Positions 1-5,119 of a stretch of 5,379 nucleotides of DNA are shown piece by piece. The DNA lies in contig CALAFS010000249.1 of the NCBI GenBank assembly GCA_937892405.1, positions 1 to 5,379 on the forward strand, in the 5' to 3' direction. The notes beneath the pieces are model-generated. The model did not search any database, was not told where the DNA came from, and saw only the letters and a list, made by a program, of their open reading frames with translations. The position numbers and the translations under genes were made by a program. This DNA comes from an uncultured Clostridia bacterium. GTDB taxonomy: Bacteria; Bacillota; Clostridia; Oscillospirales; CAG-272. Position 1 is the first letter of the stretch. Every line of letters starts with the position of its first letter.

Positions 1-181
1 TCTCCGGTGTGAGGTTGCCTTCCCGACTGATTTTCTTCAACCGTACCGCTTGTGAAAGAGACGGTGTCTTTTCTTCTGCTTCTATGATTTCAAGCAGGTC
101 TGCCTGTTCCTGTTCATTGAGGTAAGACAGTTCCACTGCCGGGCGGAATGCGATCCTTCCCGCATTCACAAGGTCAAGTAA
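1..181 (-). other. ParB-derived segment (mobile-element remnant)
   Basis: This stretch encodes only the part of a ParB-like protein after the DNA-binding helix region. Visible landmarks are GRIAFRPAVELSY, a run of acidic residues, and SLSQAVRLKK followed by an EGNLTPE-like end. In the element-borne homologues I know, this follows a long N-terminal ParB domain, which is missing here. The left boundary cannot be seen because the window ends. The segment suggests that an integrative or plasmid-like element lies, or once lay, to the left. Confidence 0.6.
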
Positions 182-433
182 ACCTTTGGTAATGTCATCC
201 CAACGATGTGTATTAAAATGCAATTCAAAAGAAGTTGGATCAAGCATTTTGTTCTCTCCAACAGGCAACCAAAACTCTATATCTCGGTCAATATACAACA
301 CAAGATATGTGTTATCTCCTACTGTAATTTCTCTTGATGATCCCCTCATTAAGTTTTCAAATGTTTGTATTAATTCATCGTAGAAATTCTCTTCACTAAA
401 TCTAAAACCCACATCCGAAAGATGACTTGGCAT
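1..433 (-). CDS. Chimeric ORF: unrecognised N-terminal domain fused to ParB-like C-terminal region (partial)
   Basis: The frame is open for 144 codons from ATG at 433 to the left edge, so the 3' end is missing. A GGAGGG ribosome site at 441-446 sits 7 nt before the ATG, which supports this start. Residues 1-84 are acidic with aromatic patches (FWLPVGE near 54-60, FELHFNTHRWDD near 69-80). I do not recognise the family; it has the look of a small soluble immunity-type or cargo protein, which is only a guess. Residues 85-144 (LLDLVNAGRIAFRPAVELSY, then TPSLSQAVRLKK) match my knowledge of ParB/Spo0J-type partition proteins on integrative elements of Clostridia. The N-terminal ParB nuclease/CTPase domain and the front of its helix-turn-helix are absent. 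GC is about 50% over 1-180 but about 36% over 181-300, so the joint near 181 is probably a recombination junction. The ORF is translatable, but function as a partition protein is unlikely. Confidence 0.7.
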   Translation of the reverse strand, partial: MPSHLSDVGFRFSEENFYDELIQTFENLMRGSSREITVGDNTYLVLYIDRDIEFWLPVGENKMLDPTSFELHFNTHRWDDITKGLLDLVNAGRIAFRPAVELSYLNEQEQADLLEIIEAEEKTPSLSQAVRLKKISREGNLTPE

Positions 434-464
434 GAAATATCCCTCCAATTCTAATTATGTGAAC

Positions 465-493
465 ATTATACAGCACTTCATGTCCCACAAAAA
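465..493 (-). promoter_or_regulatory. Possible promoter for the chimeric ORF (good -10, poor -35)
   Basis: A perfect TATAAT on the minus strand (465-470) lies 31 nt upstream of the ATG at 433. The hexamer 17 bp further upstream (488-493, TTTTTG) is a poor -35. A better TTGAAA lies about 27 bp upstream, which is too far. It could be an activator-dependent promoter or chance in AT-rich DNA. Read-through from the promoter at 772-800 could also express this ORF. Confidence 0.35.
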
Positions 494-518
494 TGACTTT
501 CAACACTCCACCGCGACC

Positions 519-698
519 TTAATAAATAGATTGACTTATTTTCCCGGGTTGCTCTCTGTCACTACGCCCATATGTATCTATTTGAAAATAATGTTTGCCA
601 TCACTATCAAATGTTGTATATGTGGTATATACCTCATCGTGCACAACATTTCTCTCTTTTGTGATTTTCTCGATTGCCTTCAAATCAATTTGTGCCAT
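519..698 (-). CDS. Small conserved protein, probably C-terminally truncated
   Basis: The ORF is 59 codons plus TAA. A GGAGGA ribosome site at 706-711 lies 7 nt before the ATG at 698, and a strong promoter lies upstream. The protein begins MAQIDLKAIEKITKERNVVH and contains DEVYTT, FQIDTYG and PGKISQS. These match my memory of a small family of about 80-95 residues, widespread in Firmicutes, of unclear function and sometimes labelled methionyl-tRNA formyltransferase on weak grounds; I would not adopt that name. Family members usually continue after the KISQS motif with a charged helix. Here the ORF stops two residues after KISQSI begins to diverge, and the DNA after the stop gives no obvious continuation. 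A C-terminal deletion or joint near 520-530 is inferred. The gene is followed after 85 nt by the chimeric ORF on the same strand, so the two may be co-transcribed. No membrane segment or signal peptide is visible. Confidence 0.7.
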   Translation of the reverse strand: MAQIDLKAIEKITKERNVVHDEVYTTYTTFDSDGKHYFQIDTYGRSDREQPGKISQSIY

Positions 699-771
699 TT
701 TCCTATCCTCCAGAATTTTATTTGATACTCGCTTATATAAATCATCGTGTAGCTGTGCACTGTGCTCCTAT

Positions 772-800
772 ATTATACATTGTTTCTCACAAAATTACAA
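772..800 (-). promoter_or_regulatory. Sigma-A-type promoter for the small gene at 519-698
   Basis: On the minus strand, TTGTAA (795-800) and a perfect TATAAT (772-777) are separated by exactly 17 bp. Transcription would start near 765, giving a leader of about 67 nt before the ATG at 698. The promoter lies just beyond the recQ terminator, as expected for an independent unit. Confidence 0.7.
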
Positions 801-848
801 GTGCGAAACGGAGTAAAAAGGATTCTTGACGATTTCACATTTCCCCAA

Positions 849-897
849 AAAACGAGGAGGTCTTTGCAAAAGCAATTTGCAAAGACCTCCTCGTTTT
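849..897. terminator. Long perfect hairpin terminator, likely bidirectional, ending the SWIM-recQ unit
   Basis: A perfect 20-bp inverted repeat (851-870 with 876-895) has a 5-nt loop AGCAA and extends by two A:T pairs on the outside. Read on the minus strand, the stem is followed by a run of six T, ideal for intrinsic termination of recQ, whose stop codon is about 80 nt upstream. Read on the plus strand it is followed by TTTTATTTG, so it can also block transcription from the left. One arm contains GAGGAGG and the other its complement, so the stem hides a Shine-Dalgarno-like sequence. Confidence 0.92.
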
Positions 898-975
898 ATT
901 TGTTTGTGCTACGGCAAGAAAACGGGCAACTTTACACGGGTGGGGCGGAGCAGCACAGCGTTCTTTCGGTGGAAA

Positions 976-2826
976 TCACTTCGTCCCGCCGGCTTCGCGG
1001 CGCTCGCGATAGGATCTTAGCAACTGCAAAAAGTCTTTGCCGTACAGATCGAGTTTGACTCTTCCGACGCCCGAGACTTCGAGCAATTCCTCCCGGGTTT
1101 GCGGGAGCTTTCTGCACATATCGGTCAGGGTCGCGTCGGAAAATATGACATACGCCGGGACATGTTTTTTCTCTGCCAGCCGGTGTCTCAGCTCCCGCAG
1201 CTCGTTGAACAATTCACGCTCTGCGGATTGCACGGACTGTACCGCCGGTGCTCTCTTTGCGCCGGAAGGTGCCTTTGGCTGTATTTCCTGCTTCATCGTA
1301 ACGGTTTCGCGGTTGAAAAGCACGGGATACGCCTTCTCGGTCACCGCAAGCGTCGGATAGTCACCGCCGCGTGACTCTATGTAGCCTTCCGACTCGAGAA
1401 AATCCATCATGTCCCGCACCCGAAACTCCGCGTACTCTTTCATCAGCCCGTAGGTCGTCTGACTGTCAAGCCCGAGGCGAAGCAATTTATCGTTCTTGCT
1501 CCCGCGAAGGACATCGCATATCATCTTCTTGCCGAAGCGTTCCCCTGTGCGTTTGATACAGGAAAGTATTTTCTGCGCCTCGACGGTAATGTCCGTATCC
1601 CGGAATTGCGTCAGGCAATTGGAACAGTTGCCGCAGTACTTCGGAGACTTTTCCCCAAAATAATTTAAGATAAAGTGACGAAGGCAACCGTGTGTCGTGG
1701 AATAGAATGTCATCTGCTTCAATCGGTCAAGATCCCGCGCTTTCAGCTCTTCCTGCTGTTCTCGGGTCAGATCGGGATTCGGTTCCGAATTGGCGATGAA
1801 AAAACGGTTGGTGTGAACATCGCTCGCATTATATAACAAAATACATTCCGCGTCCGAGCCGTCTCTTCCCGCGCGTCCCGCCTCCTGATAATAGCTCTCG
1901 ATGTCCTTTGGCATATTGTAATGAATCACATAGGAGACATTGGACTTGTCGATCCCCATACCGAAGGCATTGGTCGCGACCATAACCTTTTTCCGGTCGT
2001 AGACAAAATCCTCCTGATTTTTCTTACGGGTTTCATCGTCTAACCCCGCGTGATATTTGGTAGCCGAAATGCCGACGCGGATCAGCTTGCTCTCTACCTC
2101 CTCCACCGTCTTTCTTGTAGAGCAATAAACGATGCCGGATTCATTCGCTCGCTTTCTTATAATCATCAAGAGCTCATGAAGTTTTTCTCTTTGTCTGAGC
2201 ACCGAAAATTTCAGATTCGGGCGGTCAAAACCCGTCGAAATGCAAAGCGGAGTTTTCAATTTCAGTGAATATGCGATGTCTTTTTTGACTTCTTCTGTTG
2301 CGGTCGCGGTAAACGCCGCAATCACGGGGCGATATCCGAGCGCGTCAACGAAATCGGAAATCTTCAGATAGCTCGGTCGAAAATCCTGTCCCCAGCGGGA
2401 AATACAATGTGCCTCATCAATTGCCAGAAGATCGATTTTTATCCTCCTGCAGACGCCGAGAAAGTCATAGGCAGTCAGCCTTTCGGGAGCGACATACAGG
2501 ATCTTATACACTCCTGCCCCGATCTTTTCCATGACCTCCGCATACTGCGCCGCGGTCAGCGAGCTATTGAGATATGCCGCCGATATGCCGTTCTGCGTCA
2601 GGGCATTCACCTGATCTTTCATCAAAGAAATCAACGGCGAGATCACCAGCGTGACCCCGTCAAACATCATTGCCGGCACCTGATAACAAACGGATTTCCC
2701 GGCGCCCGTAGGCATAACGCAAAGCACATCTCTGCCCCCGAGAATCGCATCTGTCACCCGATCCTGCCCGTCCCGAAAGGAAGAATGTCCGAAATATTGC
2801 TTCAGAACCGCTGTCTTGTCAAGCAT
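976..2826 (-). CDS. recQ: ATP-dependent DNA helicase RecQ
   Basis: RecQ is a 3'-5' superfamily 2 helicase that unwinds branched DNA during recombination and replication repair. The 616-residue protein has the full bacterial layout. The helicase core shows motif 0 FRDGQ (17-21), Walker A PTGAGKS (39-45), DEAH (137-140), the aromatic-rich loop SRWGQDFRPSY (143-153), FTATAT (172-177), TNAFGMGID (285-293) and the arginine-finger motif QEAGRAGRDG (314-323). Next come the zinc-binding cysteines 381, 398, 401 and 404 (C-x16-C-x2-C-x2-C, the spacing known for E. coli RecQ), a winged helix (about 415-505) and a C-terminal HRDC domain (about 535-610). Length is close to the E. coli protein (609). I place the start at 2826 because AGAGGA lies 7 nt upstream. 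An in-frame ATG at 2844 would add six residues but has no ribosome site. The gene lies 93 nt downstream of a SWIM-protein gene on the same strand, and I see no promoter between them. Confidence 0.97.
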   Translation of the reverse strand: MLDKTAVLKQYFGHSSFRDGQDRVTDAILGGRDVLCVMPTGAGKSVCYQVPAMMFDGVTLVISPLISLMKDQVNALTQNGISAAYLNSSLTAAQYAEVMEKIGAGVYKILYVAPERLTAYDFLGVCRRIKIDLLAIDEAHCISRWGQDFRPSYLKISDFVDALGYRPVIAAFTATATEEVKKDIAYSLKLKTPLCISTGFDRPNLKFSVLRQREKLHELLMIIRKRANESGIVYCSTRKTVEEVESKLIRVGISATKYHAGLDDETRKKNQEDFVYDRKKVMVATNAFGMGIDKSNVSYVIHYNMPKDIESYYQEAGRAGRDGSDAECILLYNASDVHTNRFFIANSEPNPDLTREQQEELKARDLDRLKQMTFYSTTHGCLRHFILNYFGEKSPKYCGNCSNCLTQFRDTDITVEAQKILSCIKRTGERFGKKMICDVLRGSKNDKLLRLGLDSQTTYGLMKEYAEFRVRDMMDFLESEGYIESRGGDYPTLAVTEKAYPVLFNRETVTMKQEIQPKAPSGAKRAPAVQSVQSAERELFNELRELRHRLAEKKHVPAYVIFSDATLTDMCRKLPQTREELLEVSGVGRVKLDLYGKDFLQLLRSYRERREAGGTK

Positions 2827-2919
2827 ATCTTTATCCTCTGTCATGTTTTTTCGGTAAATGTCCCACCGCGTCCCCTGCGGCAGAAACAGTTCTTACGGGC
2901 GTGCATCGCTTTATCGCCG

Positions 2920-3378
2920 TCAGAAGTCCTCGATATGCTCTCGGACAAACCGTTCAAACACCCAATCCTCACTATCATAAAGCACTTCATACAGTGTCTC
3001 CCGTAATTCTTCTTTGGAAAGACTCCGGATATACGCCGTCACCTTTCGGTCGAGCTCTTCCTGCCGCCTCTCCTCTTCTTCCTCATACGCGACCACTTCC
3101 TGATAATACTTTTCGGCGGCGCGCGGAAAAGCAGAAAAATACAATGCGATCTGATGCTTGCAGATCACACGCTTTCCGTTTGCGTGCGGACAGTTGCAAT
3201 GTGACTGTCTCGGATGCTCCGTGTTGATCCACACCTCATATTTTCGGTTTTCGTTACCTTGTAACACCCCGGTGTACTCGATCTCCGATACCTTTGCAAA
3301 GCTCAGAACATTCCCGGACTTATAGTAATCGTATCCCCGCCAAAGTGAGCGACCACTCGCCATTTCCATCAATCCCAT
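2920..3378 (-). CDS. Small SWIM zinc-finger protein
   Basis: The protein has 152 residues. It contains a SWIM-type motif, C61-x-C63-x9-C73-x-H75 (CNCPH, then ICKHQ), which matches the CxC-xn-CxH signature of this zinc-binding domain, known from DNA-associated proteins such as SWI2/SNF2-linked proteins and partners of recombinases. The N-terminus (SGRSLWRGYDYYKSGNV) resembles the usual lead-in to SWIM domains, with a YY/SG turn before a beta region. After the finger comes a highly acidic, Glu-rich helix (about 88-115) that may be a coiled coil, then a charged helical tail. There is no signal peptide or membrane segment, so it is probably cytoplasmic. ATG at 3378 is chosen because GGAG lies 5 nt upstream; ATGs at codons 4 and 6 are alternatives. 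It is the first gene of the unit leading into recQ, so a role in nucleic-acid binding or repair is inferred, not shown. Confidence 0.9.
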   Translation of the reverse strand: MGLMEMASGRSLWRGYDYYKSGNVLSFAKVSEIEYTGVLQGNENRKYEVWINTEHPRQSHCNCPHANGKRVICKHQIALYFSAFPRAAEKYYQEVVAYEEEEERRQEELDRKVTAYIRSLSKEELRETLYEVLYDSEDWVFERFVREHIEDF

Positions 3379-3430
3379 CGCCTCTCCCCGCCTTTCTTTG
3401 TTATGTGCCGTTCATTCCTTTTACTTTTTA

Positions 3431-3459
3431 AGTATATCACATTGCGAAAACAATATCAA
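3431..3459 (-). promoter_or_regulatory. Promoter of the SWIM-recQ unit
   Basis: On the minus strand, TTGATA (3454-3459) and TATACT (3431-3436) are separated by 17 bp; each differs from consensus at one base. Transcription would start near 3424, about 46 nt upstream of the SWIM start codon. It faces away from the MATE promoter, and the two -35 boxes are 37 bp apart. Confidence 0.75.
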
Positions 3460-3467
3460 GATGATAA

Positions 3468-3479
3468 TTCCGCGCGGAA
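3468..3479. promoter_or_regulatory. Perfect 12-bp palindrome between divergent promoters (candidate operator)
   Basis: TTCCGCGCGGAA is a perfect palindrome centred in the 37-bp gap between the -35 boxes of the SWIM-recQ and MATE promoters. It is GC-rich inside an AT-rich region. The position suits a dimeric regulator acting on both promoters, but no regulator gene is visible in the window. Confidence 0.4.
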
Positions 3480-3496
3480 ATTGTCGTTTTCTCTAC

Positions 3497-3525
3497 TTGA
3501 AAATTTATCTTCCTTATGCTATAAT
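3497..3525 (+). promoter_or_regulatory. Strong promoter of the MATE transporter gene
   Basis: TTGAAA (3497-3502) and a perfect TATAAT (3520-3525) are 17 bp apart, with an extended -10 TG one base before the TATAAT. Transcription would begin near 3532, giving a leader of about 56 nt. This rules out start codons upstream of that point and supports ATG at 3588. Confidence 0.85.
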
Positions 3526-3532
3526 ACGGTTT

Positions 3533-3561
3533 GCGTCGGATGGGAAAGCCTTTGCCGACGC
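3533..3561 (+). promoter_or_regulatory. Hairpin in the MATE mRNA leader
   Basis: GCGTCGG (3533-3539) and CCGACGC (3555-3561) form a perfect 7-bp inverted repeat around a 15-nt loop. It would lie at the very 5' end of the transcript. No T-run follows, so it is not a terminator. It could protect the mRNA end or be a protein-binding site overlapping the start of transcription. Confidence 0.4.
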
Positions 3562-3587
3562 GTATTCGGATTTTCGGAGGGGTTCCA

Positions 3588-4988
3588 ATGGCAAATCGGG
3601 CTTCTGCTACAAAGAAAGCCACGGGCGAAATTCAGATCACGGACGGCTCTCTTTGGAAAAATATACTTCTTTTCAGCGTCCCGCTGATGCTGTCCCAGCT
3701 TTTGCAGGTGCTGTTCAATATGGCGGATGTCGCGGTCGTCGGCAAATTCTCGAGCGCGGAAGCGCTCGGCGCGGTCGGATCTACCACAACGCTCGTGACC
3801 TTATTCACCGGGTTTCTCATCGGCATGGGAAGCGCCGTCAATGTCCGCGTCGCACAGCACCTCGGTGCCAAGGACAAGGCGCGCGTCTCTGCCTCTATCC
3901 GCACTTCGTTCCTCATCTGTCTTGCGACGGGTGTCATCATTACGGTGCTCTGCCTGCTGTCCGCGCGCTTTATGCTGGAGCTCCTCGGCACCAAGGACGA
4001 TCTGATCGACGGTGCCGTGCTTTATTTCCGGATTTACGCGATCGGTATGCCGGCGCTCGGGATTTTCAACTTCGGCAACGGTGTTCTCAGTGCGAACGGC
4101 GACACCAAGCGTCCGCTCGTGTACCTTTTGATTGCGGGAATTCTGAATGTGCTGTTCAACCTGTTTTTCGTCATTGTCTGCGGCATGGCGGAGGACGGCG
4201 TGGCGCTCGCCAGTATCATCACGCAATATGTGTCCGCGGTGTTGATTCTGATCCACATGGCGCGGCAGAAGGACGAGTGCGCCTTCCGCTTCCGGGATCT
4301 GAAAAACGGTGCGGATCGGACGGAGGGCGGACGGATCCTCGGGCTCGGAATTCCGGCGGGACTCCAGAACGCCATCTTTGCCGTCGCGAACCTCTTTATT
4401 CAGGGCGCCGTCAACTCCTTTGACTCTGTCATCGTGGAAGGAAATTCCGCCGCCGCCAACTCCGACGCCATCATCTACAATGTCATGGCGGCGTTTTATA
4501 CCGCCTGCTCCACCTTCATGGGGCAGAACCTCGGTGCGGGCAAGCGGGATCGCGTGCTGAAAAGCTACTTTATCGGCATTGCCTATTCTTTCGTCGCGGG
4601 GGCACTTCTCGGCGGCGCGTTGTTCCTCTTCGGCAGAGAGTTCTTATCCCTGTTTGCCAACGACGAGGCGGTCATCGAAGCGGGACTTCTGCGTACGCGG
4701 ATCATGAGCTTCTCCTACGCCGTCAGCGCCTTCATGGACTGCACCATCGCCGCCTGCCGCGGTCTCGGCAAGAGCTTTGCGCCGACTGTCATCGTGATTA
4801 TGGGTTCCTGTGTTTTCCGTGTCGCGTGGATCTATACCGTATTCGCTTACTTCCGCACCATTCCCTCTCTTTACCTGCTCTATATCTTCTCATGGACGAT
4901 CACGGCGATCGCGGAAATCATCTGCTTTATCGTCAATTATAAGAAACTGCCGGCAAATACCGGTGGTGATCTGCTGACCGTAGAATAA
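3588..4988 (+). CDS. MATE family multidrug/metabolite efflux transporter
   Basis: This is a 466-residue inner-membrane protein of the MATE superfamily (MatE domains), cation-coupled antiporters that export drugs or metabolites. About twelve hydrophobic helices are visible, near residues 26-46, 62-82, 103-124, 143-165, 176-199, 204-224, 250-272, 290-312, 328-348, 368-388, 398-418 and 428-449. The internal two-fold repeat typical of the family shows as VAQHLGAKDKARV (88-100) in the first half and GQNLGAGKRDRV (312-323) in the second. Length fits the family (about 450-480). ATG at 3588 is chosen because GGAGGGG (3576-3582) lies 5 nt upstream and the promoter places earlier in-frame starts outside the mRNA. 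The sequence resembles the common Clostridia MATE group close to NorM/DinF, but the substrate cannot be deduced. The gene stands alone between its own promoter and terminator, divergent from the SWIM-recQ unit. Confidence 0.95.
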   Translation: MANRASATKKATGEIQITDGSLWKNILLFSVPLMLSQLLQVLFNMADVAVVGKFSSAEALGAVGSTTTLVTLFTGFLIGMGSAVNVRVAQHLGAKDKARVSASIRTSFLICLATGVIITVLCLLSARFMLELLGTKDDLIDGAVLYFRIYAIGMPALGIFNFGNGVLSANGDTKRPLVYLLIAGILNVLFNLFFVIVCGMAEDGVALASIITQYVSAVLILIHMARQKDECAFRFRDLKNGADRTEGGRILGLGIPAGLQNAIFAVANLFIQGAVNSFDSVIVEGNSAAANSDAIIYNVMAAFYTACSTFMGQNLGAGKRDRVLKSYFIGIAYSFVAGALLGGALFLFGREFLSLFANDEAVIEAGLLRTRIMSFSYAVSAFMDCTIAACRGLGKSFAPTVIVIMGSCVFRVAWIYTVFAYFRTIPSLYLLYIFSWTITAIAEIICFIVNYKKLPANTGGDLLTVE

Positions 4989-4991
4989 ATT

Positions 4992-5037
4992 TTACGCAAA
5001 GCGGGGGCGAACATTCGCCCCCACTTTGCGTAATTTT
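4992..5037 (+). terminator. Intrinsic terminator of the MATE gene
   Basis: TTACGCAAAG (4992-5001) pairs with CTTTGCGTAA (5024-5033). After one C/A mismatch, GGGGGCGAA (5003-5011) pairs with TTCGCCCCC (5014-5022). The tip must open to a loop of about 6 nt. TTTT follows the stem. It starts 3 nt after the stop codon of the MATE gene. Confidence 0.93.
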
Positions 5038-5075
5038 GTAAATAATTATTTGCTTAATAAGCGTGTCGTTGTCAT

Positions 5076-5104
5076 AAGAAAACGGTCTGTTGCCGGATTT
5101 TCTT
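5076..5104. terminator. Weaker bidirectional hairpin terminator between convergent genes
   Basis: AAGAAAACGG (5076-5085) pairs with CCG plus TTTTCTT (5093-5095 and 5098-5104), with a 2-nt bulge and a 7-nt loop. On the minus strand the GC core is followed by TTTTCTT and lies 15 nt past the stop codon of the permease-like gene, so it probably ends that transcript. On the plus strand it would back up the MATE terminator. The GC core is only three pairs, so strength is uncertain. Confidence 0.5.
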
Positions 5105-5119
5105 GTCAGATTGCGTATT

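Noticed and set aside
186..383. Plus-strand open frames in the left accessory region (also 432-725 and 595-816)
   Set aside because: They are opposite the two minus-strand genes that have good ribosome sites and recognisable protein patterns; the plus-strand products look random.
762..1058. 98-codon plus-strand open frame across the recQ terminator
   Set aside because: It runs through the terminator hairpin and into the recQ 3' end in antisense, with no ribosome site. The peptide has no family resemblance.
2845..2919. Small CCGC/GCGG hairpin in the gap between the SWIM gene and recQ
   Set aside because: Only four strong pairs and no T-run follow, so it does not support a terminator or attenuator.
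2407..3006. 199-codon plus-strand open frame opposite recQ and the SWIM gene
   Set aside because: It lies antisense across the start of recQ and the end of the SWIM gene. Its product is rich in His, Arg and Cys with no recognisable domain, and no ribosome site or promoter was seen.
3801..4256. 151-codon minus-strand open frame opposite the MATE gene
   Set aside because: It is antisense to the MATE gene, with a His/Arg/Glu-rich product, no ribosome site and no domain.
3398..4423. 341-codon plus-strand open frame overlapping the MATE gene
   Set aside because: It is in another frame of a clear MATE gene, gives an Arg-rich low-complexity product, and starts upstream of the MATE promoter. It is a by-product of GC-rich codons.
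5040..5062. AT-rich palindromes AAATAATTATTT and GCTTAATAAGC
   Set aside because: They are short and AT-rich, between two convergent genes where no promoter is needed; probably chance in terminator-flanking DNA.
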